Program-made: the position numbers and the translations under genes
Shown here: piece after piece, positions 27,116 to 36,242 of the stretch
How positions within the stretch are numbered: the stretch's first letter is position 1
Layout: every line of letters begins with the position of its first letter
Assembly (NCBI GenBank): GCA_965199875.1
Contig: OZ241346.1
Coordinates: forward strand, 4,030,001-4,094,000
Length of the DNA: 64,000 nt
Direction of reading: 5' to 3'
From: VXYL01 sp965199875
Lineage (GTDB): Bacteria > Pseudomonadota > Gammaproteobacteria > Pseudomonadales > Azotimanducaceae
Notes under the pieces: model-generated
What the model was told of the DNA's origin: nothing
What the model saw: the letters and a program-made list of their open reading frames with translations, nothing else
Databases searched by the model: none

Positions 27116-28270
27116 GTGCAATTCGTCGACGAAGCGGTCATCGAAGTCGAAGCCGGCAAGGGCGGCAACGGCGCACTGAGCTTTCGCCGCGCTCGCAATC
27201 TGGCCAAGGGAGGCCCGGACGGCGGCAACGGCGGCAACGGCGGTTCGGTGCAGCTGGTGGCCGATGGAGCGCTGAACACGCTGGTGGACTTTCGCTTCAA
27301 GCCACGCTATCGCGGCGCGAACGGCGGCGCCGGGCGCGGGCAGGACAAGACCGGCGCCGACGGCGGCACGCTGGCGGTTCGCGTCCCTGTCGGCACCACC
27401 GTGCTGGACGAAGAGACCCGCGCCACCATCGGCGATCTGCGCCGCCGGGGCGAAACGCTGATCGTCGCGCACGGCGGCCGTCGCGGCTTTGGCAACGCGC
27501 ACTTCAAGTCCAGCACCAACCGGGCGCCGAGACGCCACACCCAAGGCGCGCCTGGCGACAAGCGGCGGCTTAGGCTGGAACTGCGCGTCGTCGCGGACGT
27601 CGGCCTGCTGGGGATGCCCAACGCCGGCAAGTCCACGCTCTTGGCGCGGGTCTCGGCGTCCCGCCCGAAGATCGCCGACTATCCCTTCACCACCCTCGTT
27701 CCCCATCTCGGCGTCGTTCGCGTGGACGAACGTTCGAGCTTCGTCATGGCAGACGTTCCGGGGTTGATTCGCGGCGCGGCCAACGGCGCGGGGCTGGGCT
27801 TTCGATTCCTCAAGCACCTGTCGCGCGCGCGGCTGCTGCTGCACTTGGTGGATGCCGCCCCCGCCGACGGCAGCGACCCGGTCGACAATGCCCGCAGCGT
27901 CGAGGCCGAGCTGTTCGCGTGCAGCGAGGCGTTTCGCAGCCGCGACATCTGGCTGGTGGCCAGCAAGGCGGACTTGCCGGAGGCACGCGCCACGGTCGGC
28001 CGCTTCCGCGATGCGTTTCCCAACCGGCGTTGCTTCGACGTGTCTGCCGTCTCCGGGCACGGCGTCGACGCGCTTGTCGGCGCGGCGATGGTTCGCGTCG
28101 CGGAGATTCGCCAGCGTCTGCTCGCCGATGCCGAGTTTGCGGCGCGAGAGCAGGACTTCTCGCAACGCGTCGGCGATCACGTTCGGCAACGGATGCTCGA
28201 AGCCAAGCTCCGCGAAGATGAACGCTCCCACGGCAGCCGCGGCATGGACGAAGCGGAGCTGGCCCGGTGA
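27116..28270 (+). CDS. obgE: GTPase Obg (ribosome assembly)
   Basis: The 384-residue product has the glycine-rich Obg domain (VEAGKGGNGALSFRRARN, GGPDGGNGGNGGSV) and the G domain: GMPNAGKST (G1), YPFTTL (switch), ADVPGLI (G3), SKADL (G4) and SAVSG (G5). It takes part in late 50S assembly and stress response. The start is GTG 27116. The stop overlaps proB as GTGA. Confidence 0.97.
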   Translation: MQFVDEAVIEVEAGKGGNGALSFRRARNLAKGGPDGGNGGNGGSVQLVADGALNTLVDFRFKPRYRGANGGAGRGQDKTGADGGTLAVRVPVGTTVLDEETRATIGDLRRRGETLIVAHGGRRGFGNAHFKSSTNRAPRRHTQGAPGDKRRLRLELRVVADVGLLGMPNAGKSTLLARVSASRPKIADYPFTTLVPHLGVVRVDERSSFVMADVPGLIRGAANGAGLGFRFLKHLSRARLLLHLVDAAPADGSDPVDNARSVEAELFACSEAFRSRDIWLVASKADLPEARATVGRFRDAFPNRRCFDVSAVSGHGVDALVGAAMVRVAEIRQRLLADAEFAAREQDFSQRVGDHVRQRMLEAKLREDERSHGSRGMDEAELAR

Positions 28271-29388
28271 ACCGCCCATCCCTGGCGCAAAGCGACACCT
28301 GGGTCGTCAAAGTGGGCAGTGCCCTCCTGGCTGCCGACGGTCGAGGCGTCGCCTCCGGCTGCTTGGACGACTGGTGTCGACAGATCGTCGAACTGCTGGC
28401 AGCCGGCCGCCGCGCCGTGCTGGTGTCGAGCGGCGCCGTCGCGGAGGGATGCCGGCGGCTCGGCTTCGCCGAGCGGCCAACGGCCGTTCACGAACTTCAA
28501 GCCGCGGCCGCGGTCGGCCAGTCCGGCGTCAGCGAAGCCTACGAGCGGGCTTTCGGTCGATACGGCAGACGCACCGCCCTGGTGCTGCTCACCCACGACG
28601 ACCTGTCCAATCGCCAACGCTACCTGAACGCCCGCATGACGTTGACGACGCTGCTGGATCTGGGCGTCGTGCCGATTGTCAACGAGAATGACTCGGTGGC
28701 CACCGAGGAGATCAAGCTCGGCGACAACGACACGCTCGCTGGCATGGTGGCGAGTCTGCTGTCTGCCGACGTGCTGGTCGTGCTCACCGATCAGGACGGC
28801 CTGCACGAGGCGGATCCGCGCCAGCATCCAAACGCGCCGCTGCTGCCCTTGGCGGCGGCGTCGGATGCGAAGCTCGACGCCATGGCCGGCGCCGGCGCAG
28901 GAAGACTGGGGCGCGGCGGGATGCTGACGAAACTGTCCGCGGCGCGCATGGCGGCGCTGTCGGGCACCCACACGGTCATCGCCAACGGTCGCTCGCCGGG
29001 CGTTCTCGTCCGGCTGGCCAACGACGAACCCCAGGGCACGATGCTCACCGCCGCGGTGGCGCCGATGGATGCCCGCAAGCGCTGGATTGCCGGCCAGCTG
29101 CGCGCCAAGGGCGAGTTGCGGCTGGACGCGGGAGCGGTGCGCGCCGTGCTCCATCGAGGCGTCAGCATTCTGCCGGTTGGCGTCGTTGCCGTTGCTGGAG
29201 ACTTCCGGCGCGGCGACATGGTGCGGGTGGTCGACGACGGCGGCGAAGAGGTGGCCAAAGGGCTGGTCAACTACGACGTTCTGGAATCCCATCGACTGAT
29301 CGGCTGCCGATCCGACGCCATCGAGGGCATACTGGGCTACGTTGAACAGCCCGAACTCATCCACCGGGACAATCTGGTGGTGCTTTGA
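28267..29388 (+). CDS. proB: Glutamate 5-kinase
   Basis: The 373-residue product has an amino-acid kinase domain (VVKVGSALL, LVSSGAVAEG, IVNENDSVA, DQDGLHEADP, GRGGMLTK) and a C-terminal PUA domain (about residues 280-373). It catalyses the first step of proline synthesis, ATP-dependent phosphorylation of glutamate. The start is GTG 28267, overlapping the obgE stop. No proA follows. Confidence 0.96.
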   Translation: MNRPSLAQSDTWVVKVGSALLAADGRGVASGCLDDWCRQIVELLAAGRRAVLVSSGAVAEGCRRLGFAERPTAVHELQAAAAVGQSGVSEAYERAFGRYGRRTALVLLTHDDLSNRQRYLNARMTLTTLLDLGVVPIVNENDSVATEEIKLGDNDTLAGMVASLLSADVLVVLTDQDGLHEADPRQHPNAPLLPLAAASDAKLDAMAGAGAGRLGRGGMLTKLSAARMAALSGTHTVIANGRSPGVLVRLANDEPQGTMLTAAVAPMDARKRWIAGQLRAKGELRLDAGAVRAVLHRGVSILPVGVVAVAGDFRRGDMVRVVDDGGEEVAKGLVNYDVLESHRLIGCRSDAIEGILGYVEQPELIHRDNLVVL

Positions 29389-29428
29389 GGCGAACAGGCC
29401 GTGCCCGTGCGCAAGAACCGCGGTTGAC

Positions 29429-29448
29429 GGCCTTGCCACGGCAAGGCC
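29429..29448. terminator. Hairpin between convergent proB and rpsT
   Basis: GGCCTTGCC, a two-base AC loop, and GGCAAGGCC form a perfect 9-bp stem in the 80-bp gap between the proB and rpsT stops. There is no T tract, so intrinsic termination is uncertain; it may be a bidirectional signal. Confidence 0.5.
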
Positions 29449-29468
29449 GCGCTCCGGCGGCCGGCAAG

Positions 29469-29756
29469 TCAGTCGGGCTGGGAAGGCGCCGCTTGCGGCA
29501 GCTGATTGATCCGCGCTGCCAGGCGGCTCTTGTGCCGCGCTGCCTTGTTCTTGTGCAGAATGCCCTTGCCGGCCATCTTGTCGATCACCGGAACCGCCAC
29601 ATGCCAAGCGGCCGTCGCGGCGCTGCGATCCCCCGCTTCGATGGCGGCGACCACCCTCTTGATGTAGGTGCGCACCGTTGAACGGTGGCTGGCATTGCGG
29701 GCGCGGCGGCGTTCCGCCTGACGGGCGCGCTTGCGCGCCTGGGGACTGTTGGCCAA
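29469..29756 (-). CDS. rpsT: 30S ribosomal protein S20
   Basis: The 95-residue product MANSPQARKRARQAERRR...DKMAGKGILHKNKAARHKSRL is S20, which binds 16S rRNA. The start is TTG 29756 (AGAGGAA upstream), giving ANSPQARKRAR at the N-terminus; the frame is open for over 1000 codons upstream, but as a shadow of the genes on the other strand. It is divergent from murJ. Confidence 0.97.
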   Translation of the reverse strand: MANSPQARKRARQAERRRARNASHRSTVRTYIKRVVAAIEAGDRSAATAAWHVAVPVIDKMAGKGILHKNKAARHKSRLAARINQLPQAAPSQPD

Positions 29757-29873
29757 GAGCGTTCCTCTTGCGGTTTGGCGCGGCGCCGGCCGCGCAAGGC
29801 GGCGTAATATGCCGTCGGGCGGGCGGCGTGTCAACGGCCCGTTGTCGGGCAGCCTAGGGGGCCCCGCTCGAAC

Positions 29874-31436
29874 GTGGACGAAAACCGCGACACGGACAAC
29901 GTCGCCGCGCAGGGCGGCGTGGTCGCTGGCACGACCGGTCTGTCGCGGATCTCGGGGCTGGTGCGCGACGTGTTTCTCTCCTACGTGCTCGGCGCCACCG
30001 CCGCCGCGGACACGTTCTATCTGGCGTTCGCCATACCGAACCTGTTCCGCCGCATGTTCGCCGAAGGCGCCTTCGCGCAGGCCTTCGTGCCGGTGCTCTC
30101 GGAATACCGCCAGGAGCGGAGCGCCGCGGAGCTGCGCCAATTCGTGGCGGCGATGGCCGGCAATCTGGGCGTCGCGCTGGCTGCGGTCGCTCTCGCCGGA
30201 GTGCTCGGCGCGGCAGGCCTGGCGGCGGTGTTCATGCCTGGCATCGCCGACAAGGACGAGCAGTTCGCGCTGGCAACGGATCTGACGCGGATCATGTTCC
30301 CCTATCTGGCGCTGATCGCCATGACCGCCTATGCCGGCGCGGTGCTGAACACCCATGGCCGCTATGCCGTCGCGGGGTTCACGCCGGTGCTGCTGAACGT
30401 CTGCCTGATAGCGGCCGCGTGCGCCGCCGTGTTCGCCGGCGGGAACGTCGAGCAGACCGCCTACTACCTGGCCTGGGGCGTGCTGGCCGCCGGGGTGGCG
30501 CAGCTGTCCTTCCAAGCCCCCGCCTTGCGGCGCATCGGCCTTCTGGCGGTGCCGAAGACCAACTGGCGACACCCCGGCGCACGTCGGATCGGGCGCCTGT
30601 TCCTGCCCGCGGCGTTCGCCGCGTCGGCGGGACAGATCAACGCCTTGGTGGGCATCGTGCTGGCGTCGTACCTTGAAACCGGCAGCCGAGCGTGGCTCTA
30701 CTACGCGGACCGGCTGATGCAGCTGCCCATCGGCATCGTCGCCATTGCGCTGGGCACGGTGCTGCTGCCCAATCTCTCCCGACTGCATGCCACCGGCGCG
30801 AGCGAACGCTTCAGCGCCACCCTCGACTGGGGCATGCGCACCGCTCTGCTGGTGGGCGTTCCTGCCGCCGCCGCCTTGGCGCTGCTCGCGCAGCCGTTGG
30901 TGGCGACGATCTTCCTGCACGGCGAAATGCGCCCGGCGGACGCCGCGATGACGGCGCTGGCGCTGCAAGTGTTCGCCGCTGGGCTGGTGCCGTTGATCGT
31001 CATGAAGATCGCCCAGCCCGGCTACTTCGCCCGCCAGGATACCGCCACCCCGTTCAAGTTCGCGATCGCCGGAGTGGCGGTGAACATCGTCGTCAGCTTG
31101 GCAACGTTTCGCTGGCTCGGCCACGTCGGCTTGGCCTCGGCGCTCAGCATTGCTGCCTTCGTCAACGCCGGGCTGCTGGTGACCGGGCTTGCGCTGGGCG
31201 GCCAATACCGGGGCAGTGCCAATCTTGCCCGCAACGCGGCGGCGACGGCGGCGGCCACTGCCGCGATGTGCGCGGTACTCTGGTACGCCGTTCCGGAGCC
31301 TGGCTGGTGGCTGCAGGCCGCGCCGCTCAAGCGGATCGGCGGCTTGGCGACGGCGGTGCTCGGCGGCTTGCTGGTATATGGTCTGACGGCGATGGCGCTT
31401 GGCGTCAGGCCTAGGGACGTGTTGCACCGCGCGTAG
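29874..31436 (+). CDS. murJ: Lipid II flippase MurJ
   Basis: The 520-residue protein has about 14 membrane spans and MurJ markers GLSRISGLVRDVFLS and FRRMFAEGAFAQAFVPVL near the N-terminus. It flips lipid II for peptidoglycan synthesis. The start is GTG 29874. In relatives ribF often follows; here a PhyH-HEAT gene follows instead. Confidence 0.96.
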   Translation: MDENRDTDNVAAQGGVVAGTTGLSRISGLVRDVFLSYVLGATAAADTFYLAFAIPNLFRRMFAEGAFAQAFVPVLSEYRQERSAAELRQFVAAMAGNLGVALAAVALAGVLGAAGLAAVFMPGIADKDEQFALATDLTRIMFPYLALIAMTAYAGAVLNTHGRYAVAGFTPVLLNVCLIAAACAAVFAGGNVEQTAYYLAWGVLAAGVAQLSFQAPALRRIGLLAVPKTNWRHPGARRIGRLFLPAAFAASAGQINALVGIVLASYLETGSRAWLYYADRLMQLPIGIVAIALGTVLLPNLSRLHATGASERFSATLDWGMRTALLVGVPAAAALALLAQPLVATIFLHGEMRPADAAMTALALQVFAAGLVPLIVMKIAQPGYFARQDTATPFKFAIAGVAVNIVVSLATFRWLGHVGLASALSIAAFVNAGLLVTGLALGGQYRGSANLARNAAATAAATAAMCAVLWYAVPEPGWWLQAAPLKRIGGLATAVLGGLLVYGLTAMALGVRPRDVLHRA

Positions 31437-31523
31437 TCTTGTCGCCGGACGAAGCGGGTGCGCAGGCCAGAACGACGGCGCTTGCCCTTTGACCGGCTTG
31501 GCCTGCCTCGCTATGGTGCCGGC

Positions 31524-33164
31524 ATGACGATGGCCGCGGACGCCCGTTCCCTCGACGACGAACAGCTGCTGGGCTTTCTGCGCGACGGCTACGTCGTCTT
31601 GCGCCCGGACGACCTGGACGCGCGGTTCCACGCGGCGATGTTCCAAGCGGCATGCGCCGTTCACGACGAGGCGCGGGCGGTGGGCGATGCCGTGCATCTG
31701 CAAGTGATCGGCGACAACCTGCGCGCCCGCCTGCCGCTCGTCGACCGGCTGCTGAACTCGGCCACGGTGCGCGGCGCTCTCGACAGCGTGCTCGGCGAAG
31801 GCTGGCTGCTGCATCCGCATCACTTCGTCCACGAAGCCAGCGGCAACGACCAGAGCTTCCATCAGGACGGCAACCTGCCGTGGAACGACCGCGCCCACTA
31901 CCGCGCGCACCGGCCGAACTGGGCGATGCTCTTCTACTATCCGCAGCCGGTTGCGCTGGCCAGCGGCCCCACCGAGGTGCTGCCCGGCAGCCAGTACTGG
32001 ACGACCAACTTCGAGAAGCCCGACGGCACCTGGCATCGCGGCGATGCGCTGGACAAGAACCTGCGCGTCGGCGAGTTGAACGGCGCCGCCCTCGAGGAGC
32101 GCGATCGCCGCCTGCAGGCAGTGGTCGACTCCTTGGGCATCCCGGACGTGCAGCGCCGCCAGCTGGAGTTGCCGGCGGGCAGCGTGGTGCTGGCGCACTA
32201 CGACCTGATGCATCGCGGTTCGCGCACCGCTCCCGCCTTCGACGGCCGGCGCTTCATGTTCAAGTTCTACTACCTGCGCACGCGGGATCCGCAACACCGG
32301 CCGAGTACGTCGATGGCTGTGCCGTCGATGGGTTCCGAAGCATCGGCCCTGGTGGTCGAAACCATCGGCCGTTGGCTGCGCGGCGACGTCTCCTGGCGAG
32401 CGCCAGTGGTTGCCGCCGACCAGGCAAGGCGCATCCAAGCTGCAAGCGCCGAGGACGAGCGCGTTGGCCTTGCCTACGAGATCGGCTGGCTGGCGCGCCA
32501 AGACGACGAAATGCGCGCGGAACTGGGCCGGCTGCTGGCCAGCGACGACGAAGCGCTGCGCCGTTCCATGGCCTATGCCGCCGGCATTGCCGGCGCGGTG
32601 GCCGAGCCCTGCGTGCGCGCCGGCATGGCCAGTGCCGACGCGCGAGTGCGCCGCGTTGCCGTCTACGCCGCCGGCGAGGCGCGGCTGACCAGCGACGCCG
32701 TCCACGAGGCGCTGCTGCAACGCCTGGAAGGCGATGCCGACGACCTGGTGCGCTCCAACGCCGCCTACGCCCTGGGCAACATCGCACGTCGGCGAACGAT
32801 CGCCGTGGACCGCTTGCTGGCGCGGCTGGACCCTGCCGCGGAGCCGGACAACACCAGCAACGGCGGCATGCGTCGCTCCACCGTGCGCGTCAACGTGATG
32901 TACGCCCTGTGCAACGCGGCGCTCGACGACGAACACCTCGACGCAGTCGCGCGCACGGCGCTGACGGACCACGATCGCTACGTCAGCGGCCTCGCCATCG
33001 CGCTCTTGGAGCGCCGCGCGCAACGGTGCGATCCCTGGCTGCGAAGGCTGGTGGAACACTTGGCGGCTGCGCGCTACAACCCGCGCCCGCCGCGCCCGGA
33101 CGACGCCGAGGAGCCAGCATTCAAGCTGCCGCCCAGAGACGCGCCGACCGCCGCGCCGGCGTAG
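31524..33164 (+). CDS. Phytanoyl-CoA dioxygenase-like protein with C-terminal HEAT repeats
   Basis: Residues about 10-255 of 546 are a PhyH-type Fe/2-oxoglutarate dioxygenase: FHQDGN (His, Asp), DLMHRGSR (distal His) and FMFKFYYLRTR. Residues about 300-500 are HEAT/PBS-like helical repeats (SMAYAAGIAGAVAEP, VRRVAVYAAGEARL, SNAAYALGNIARR), which commonly bind partners. The start is ATG 31524. The fusion suggests a dioxygenase guided by a protein-binding scaffold. The substrate is unknown. The SpoU gene starts 8 bp after its stop, so it is probably first in an operon. Confidence 0.85.
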   Translation: MTMAADARSLDDEQLLGFLRDGYVVLRPDDLDARFHAAMFQAACAVHDEARAVGDAVHLQVIGDNLRARLPLVDRLLNSATVRGALDSVLGEGWLLHPHHFVHEASGNDQSFHQDGNLPWNDRAHYRAHRPNWAMLFYYPQPVALASGPTEVLPGSQYWTTNFEKPDGTWHRGDALDKNLRVGELNGAALEERDRRLQAVVDSLGIPDVQRRQLELPAGSVVLAHYDLMHRGSRTAPAFDGRRFMFKFYYLRTRDPQHRPSTSMAVPSMGSEASALVVETIGRWLRGDVSWRAPVVAADQARRIQAASAEDERVGLAYEIGWLARQDDEMRAELGRLLASDDEALRRSMAYAAGIAGAVAEPCVRAGMASADARVRRVAVYAAGEARLTSDAVHEALLQRLEGDADDLVRSNAAYALGNIARRRTIAVDRLLARLDPAAEPDNTSNGGMRRSTVRVNVMYALCNAALDDEHLDAVARTALTDHDRYVSGLAIALLERRAQRCDPWLRRLVEHLAAARYNPRPPRPDDAEEPAFKLPPRDAPTAAPA

Positions 33165-33172
33165 AGCCGCCG

Positions 33173-33976
33173 ATGCTGGCCAGCTTGCGCAATCCTCGCG
33201 TCAAGGACGTGGTGAAGCTGCGCAATCGCCGCTATCGGGATCGCCAGCGCCGCTTCGTGGTCGAAGGCCGGCGCGAACTCGCCTGCGCCCTGGATGCCGG
33301 CTTCCCGGTGCAGACCGTCTACTACTGCGAGGCGTTCCACTCCGACCCGGGCGACGGTGGCGAGACGCAACTGCTGCACCGGTTCGCGGCCGCCGGCAGC
33401 GAACGCGTGGCCACCAGCCAAGCGGTGTTCGAGAAGATGTCCTACCGCCGTTCGCCGGATGGCTTGCTCGGCGTCGCCGCCATGCCGCCGCTGGCCCTGG
33501 ACGGCCTGGCGCTTGGGCAGCGCGACGGCAACGCGCTGTGGCTGGTAGCCGCGGGCGTCGAGAAACCCGGCAACCTCGGCGCCATGCTGCGCAGCGTGGA
33601 CGCCGTAGGCGGCAACGGCCTGCTGCTGGCCGATCCAGTGGCGGACGTGTTCAATCCGAACGTCGTTCGCGCCAGCGTCGGCGCTCTGTTCGCCGTCGCC
33701 GTGGCGGTGGCTTCGGCTGCCGACATCCGCGCCTGGTTGAACGGTCGCGGCGTGCGCGTGTTCGCCGCCAGTCCCGACGCGGCGACGATCTACACCGAGC
33801 CCGCCTACGACGGCGACGTGGCCTTCGTCGTCGGCAGCGAAAGCAAGGGCCTCGACGCCGACTGGCTGGCGCACGGCAAGGCGGTGCGCATTCCGATGTT
33901 CGGCCGGGTCGATTCCATCAACGCCGCCACCGCCGCGGCGGTGCTCCTGTTCGAGGCGAGAAGACGACATGAGTGA
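33173..33976 (+). CDS. SpoU/TrmH-family RNA 2'-O-methyltransferase
   Basis: The 267-residue product has a short N-terminal substrate-binding region (LRNPRVKDVVKLRNRRYRDRQ) and the SPOUT core with VEKPGNLGAMLRSVDA (motif 1), FVVGSESKGLD (motif 2) and VRIPMFGRVDSINAATAA (motif 3). It methylates ribose in rRNA or tRNA; target not identifiable. Its last 8 bases overlap the start of the next gene. Confidence 0.93.
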   Translation: MLASLRNPRVKDVVKLRNRRYRDRQRRFVVEGRRELACALDAGFPVQTVYYCEAFHSDPGDGGETQLLHRFAAAGSERVATSQAVFEKMSYRRSPDGLLGVAAMPPLALDGLALGQRDGNALWLVAAGVEKPGNLGAMLRSVDAVGGNGLLLADPVADVFNPNVVRASVGALFAVAVAVASAADIRAWLNGRGVRVFAASPDAATIYTEPAYDGDVAFVVGSESKGLDADWLAHGKAVRIPMFGRVDSINAATAAAVLLFEARRRHE

Positions 33977-34865
33977 AACACCAGCGGGCAGCCACGCCCG
34001 CCCCATGCCGGGCACGCTGGACGTCTGGCTGCTGCTGCGCCACTTCCACTGGCGCGTGCTGGTCACCTGGCTGCTGTTGCTGGTGGAGAACACCTGCTGG
34101 GCGTTCGTGCCGTTCTTCATCGGCCGCGCCATCGACGCGCTGCTCGATGGCCAGCCGGGCGCACTGTGGGAAGTGGCGATCGTCATGGCGGCGCTGCTTG
34201 TCGTGGCGGTGCTGCGCCGGCTCTACGACACGCGCTGCTACGGCACGATGCGCGTGCATTTCGGCACCGAGCTGGTCGGGCGCATCCGTGGCCGCCCGGT
34301 CTCGCAGGTGAACGCCCGGCTGGACATGAGCCGCGAAATGGTGGACTTCCTGGAGGGCTACGTTCCCGAGCTGCTGACGGCGGCCGTGCAGCTGGCGGTC
34401 AGCGTCGGCATCCTGTGGAGCTTCGACGCGCGGCTTGGCTACTCGGCGCTGTCCGTGGTGGCCGCGCTGGGCATCGTCTACGCGCTGTTCCACCGCCGCT
34501 TCTACCGCCTGAACAGCGACTTGAACGCGCAGATCGAAAAGCAGGTTTCGGTGCTGCAACAACGGCTGGCCACGCCGCTGTGGCAACACCTGCTGCGACT
34601 GCGCAAGTGCGAGGTGCGGCTGTCCGACACGGAAGCCGTGCTGTACGGCGCGATCTACGCCGGCATGTTCGCCTTCGTGCTGGCCAACCTGTGGATGGCG
34701 ACGGGCATTCCGGGCGTCACCGCGGGGATGATCTTCGCCATCCTCAGCTACTCGTGGGAGTTCGTCGAGTCCGGCGTCAGCCTGCCGGCAGTGTTGCAGC
34801 AGTGGTCGCGGCTGACGGAAATCCGCGAACGACTGAACCGCGCCGAGCAGCCGCAGGGCGCTTGA
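33969..34865 (+). CDS. ABC-transporter transmembrane domain protein without ATPase domain
   Basis: The 298-residue protein has six predicted membrane spans (about residues 28-70, 120-165 and 215-260) resembling the six-helix domain of ABC exporters (for example FVPFFIGRAIDALL). It has no Walker A, signature or Walker B, and no ATPase gene lies next to it. It could be a half transporter using an ATPase from elsewhere, or a protein with a different role. Its ATG overlaps the SpoU stop by 8 bases. Confidence 0.75.
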   Translation: MSETPAGSHARPMPGTLDVWLLLRHFHWRVLVTWLLLLVENTCWAFVPFFIGRAIDALLDGQPGALWEVAIVMAALLVVAVLRRLYDTRCYGTMRVHFGTELVGRIRGRPVSQVNARLDMSREMVDFLEGYVPELLTAAVQLAVSVGILWSFDARLGYSALSVVAALGIVYALFHRRFYRLNSDLNAQIEKQVSVLQQRLATPLWQHLLRLRKCEVRLSDTEAVLYGAIYAGMFAFVLANLWMATGIPGVTAGMIFAILSYSWEFVESGVSLPAVLQQWSRLTEIRERLNRAEQPQGA

Positions 34866-34898
34866 GCCCGCCGGGGGCGGCATCAATCACGGCCTTGG

Positions 34899-35210
34899 CT
34901 ACAAGCACTTGTCCGGGCGTGGCAGACCGGCGATCTTGGCGGCCAGCGCCGCCGCGCTGCCCGGGAACAGGCGCAGCAGCGCGATGCTCGACGCCAGCTG
35001 CTGGCAGCCGCGTTCGCGCAGCAGTTTCACCAGCGGCCGCATGGAGGGCGAAACGCCGGTCTCGGCGTAGAACCGACGCACGACGCCGATGACCTGCCAG
35101 TGTTCTTCGCCAAGTTCGACAGCGTCTTCACTGGCCAAGGCGTTCGCCACCGCTTCCGACCAGTCCTCCGCGTTCGCCAGGTGGCCGTCTTCGTCCCGCG
35201 CTAGGTCCAT
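34899..35210 (-). CDS. tusE: TusE/DsrC-family sulfurtransferase subunit
   Basis: The 103-residue product ends PRPDKCL with the penultimate Cys of DsrC/TusE. The extra CysB ten residues before it (a Cys in dissimilatory DsrC) is absent: the position is Ala. That favours TusE, the relay protein that passes sulfur from TusBCD to MnmA for tRNA 2-thiouridine synthesis. The start is ATG 35210, overlapping tusB by 10 bases. It closes the tusDCB-tusE set. Confidence 0.88.
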   Translation of the reverse strand: MDLARDEDGHLANAEDWSEAVANALASEDAVELGEEHWQVIGVVRRFYAETGVSPSMRPLVKLLRERGCQQLASSIALLRLFPGSAAALAAKIAGLPRPDKCL

Positions 35211-35461
35211 GTGATGCTGCGTTCGCAGGCGACGACCCAGGACACGAAGTCGTCGTAGGACAGTTCCTGGACGGCGTCGGGGACCGCGACCCCGCGTTCG
35301 GCGGCGTCGTCGCGCAACGCGCCAAGCCGGATCGCCGCGCCGGCCACGGCGGGCAGCGCGAAGACGCCATCGCCGATCAGCAGCAGCGAGTCCTCGGCCG
35401 CGGCCAGCGCCAGGCACGAGGCGCGGGCGTCGGGGTTCGCCAGCAGGTGGAGAACGGCCAC
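35201..35461 (-). CDS. tusB: Sulfur-relay protein TusB (DsrH)
   Basis: The 86-residue product (MAVLHLLANPD..., LLLIGDGVFAL) has the DsrH/TusB length and fold pattern. It belongs to the TusBCD heterohexamer that takes sulfur from TusA in wobble-uridine thiolation. It lies between tusC and tusE. Confidence 0.85.
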   Translation of the reverse strand: MAVLHLLANPDARASCLALAAAEDSLLLIGDGVFALPAVAGAAIRLGALRDDAAERGVAVPDAVQELSYDDFVSWVVACERSITWT

Positions 35462-35465
35462 GGCG

Positions 35466-35792
35466 TCAGTCCGTCAGGATCACGTCGACGTCGGCGAAGA
35501 GCGCCTGGATCGCTTCCCGGCTGGCTTTCCGAACGGGCAGGTCGATGCGTTCGAGGGACAGTTGACGGGCCTCGAGGCTGTCCGCCGCCACGTGGAGATC
35601 GTCGACGTCGTACATGGGCAGCGCCTTCAGCGAGGACTGCCGCTCGGCAAGCCCCAGCAGCTGGTAGACGCCGTCGTCGAGGAACAGCACGGCGGTTCGC
35701 TGCTCGAAGACGCCGGACACCAGTGCCATGTCGACGCTCTCGGCGGCGGGGATGCCAGGGCGGCGGCGTATGACGTAGAGCACGCTCTTCAC
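35466..35792 (-). CDS. tusC: Sulfur-relay protein TusC (DsrF)
   Basis: The 108-residue product (KSVLYVIRRRPG, VLFLDDGVYQLL, DVDDLHVAADSLEARQLS) matches TusC/DsrF. The start is GTG 35792. It is the second gene of the tus operon, 17 bp after tusD. Confidence 0.88.
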   Translation of the reverse strand: MKSVLYVIRRRPGIPAAESVDMALVSGVFEQRTAVLFLDDGVYQLLGLAERQSSLKALPMYDVDDLHVAADSLEARQLSLERIDLPVRKASREAIQALFADVDVILTD

Positions 35793-35809
35793 GATGGTGG
35801 GGCGAAACG

Positions 35810-36157
35810 CTAGAACGTCACCAGCCGGTCGCTCTGCTCCATCGCTTCGACCAGCTGGCCGAGGCCGACGATGGCGAAGCCTTCCGCCAGCGATTCGCCT
35901 TCCACCACGCCGCGTCGGCCAGCGGCAGCGATGCAGATGGCGAGTTCGAATCCGGCCCGCTCCGCCAGTGCGGTCCAAGCGTCGCGAACGCCGTCGTCGT
36001 CGGCCGCGAAGCGGTTGCCGATGGCCGCGGCATCCTTGTAGAAGAAGACGCGCTGCACGGTGTGTCCCGCCGCCACCGCGGCGCTGGCGAAGCGCAGCGC
36101 GACGCCAGCCGCTGGCGTCGACAGCGGCGCACTTTGAACAAGAAGGCTTAGCCGCAA
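35810..36157 (-). CDS. tusD: Sulfur-relay protein TusD (DsrE)
   Basis: The 115-residue product (LRLSLLVQSAP, VQRVFFYKDA, ELAICIAAAGRRGV) carries the catalytic Cys in CIAAAGRRG, as in TusD. The likely start is TTG 36157 with GAGGAA just upstream; the spacing is short, so the start is less certain than the gene. First gene of the tusDCB-tusE operon and divergent from the TPR gene at 36243. Confidence 0.85.
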   Translation of the reverse strand: MRLSLLVQSAPLSTPAAGVALRFASAAVAAGHTVQRVFFYKDAAAIGNRFAADDDGVRDAWTALAERAGFELAICIAAAGRRGVVEGESLAEGFAIVGLGQLVEAMEQSDRLVTF

Positions 36158-36242
36158 CGCTTCCTCGCCGGCAGCCGTGCTTAGGCGCGTATCATAGCCA
36201 ACTCGAAGGCTTGCCCCACTTCCTACTGTCGCTGCGCCGTTC

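Noticed and set aside
29757..33059. Very long leftward open frame extending rpsT to over 1000 codons
   Set aside because: It is a GC-rich shadow of murJ and the PhyH gene; only the final 95 codons match S20, and a TTG start with AGAGGAA fits there.
34899..36157. Dissimilatory sulfur oxidation (dsrEFH-dsrC)
   Set aside because: The DsrC-like protein lacks the second C-terminal Cys and there are no dsrAB genes, so the tRNA-thiolation set tusDCB-tusE is preferred.
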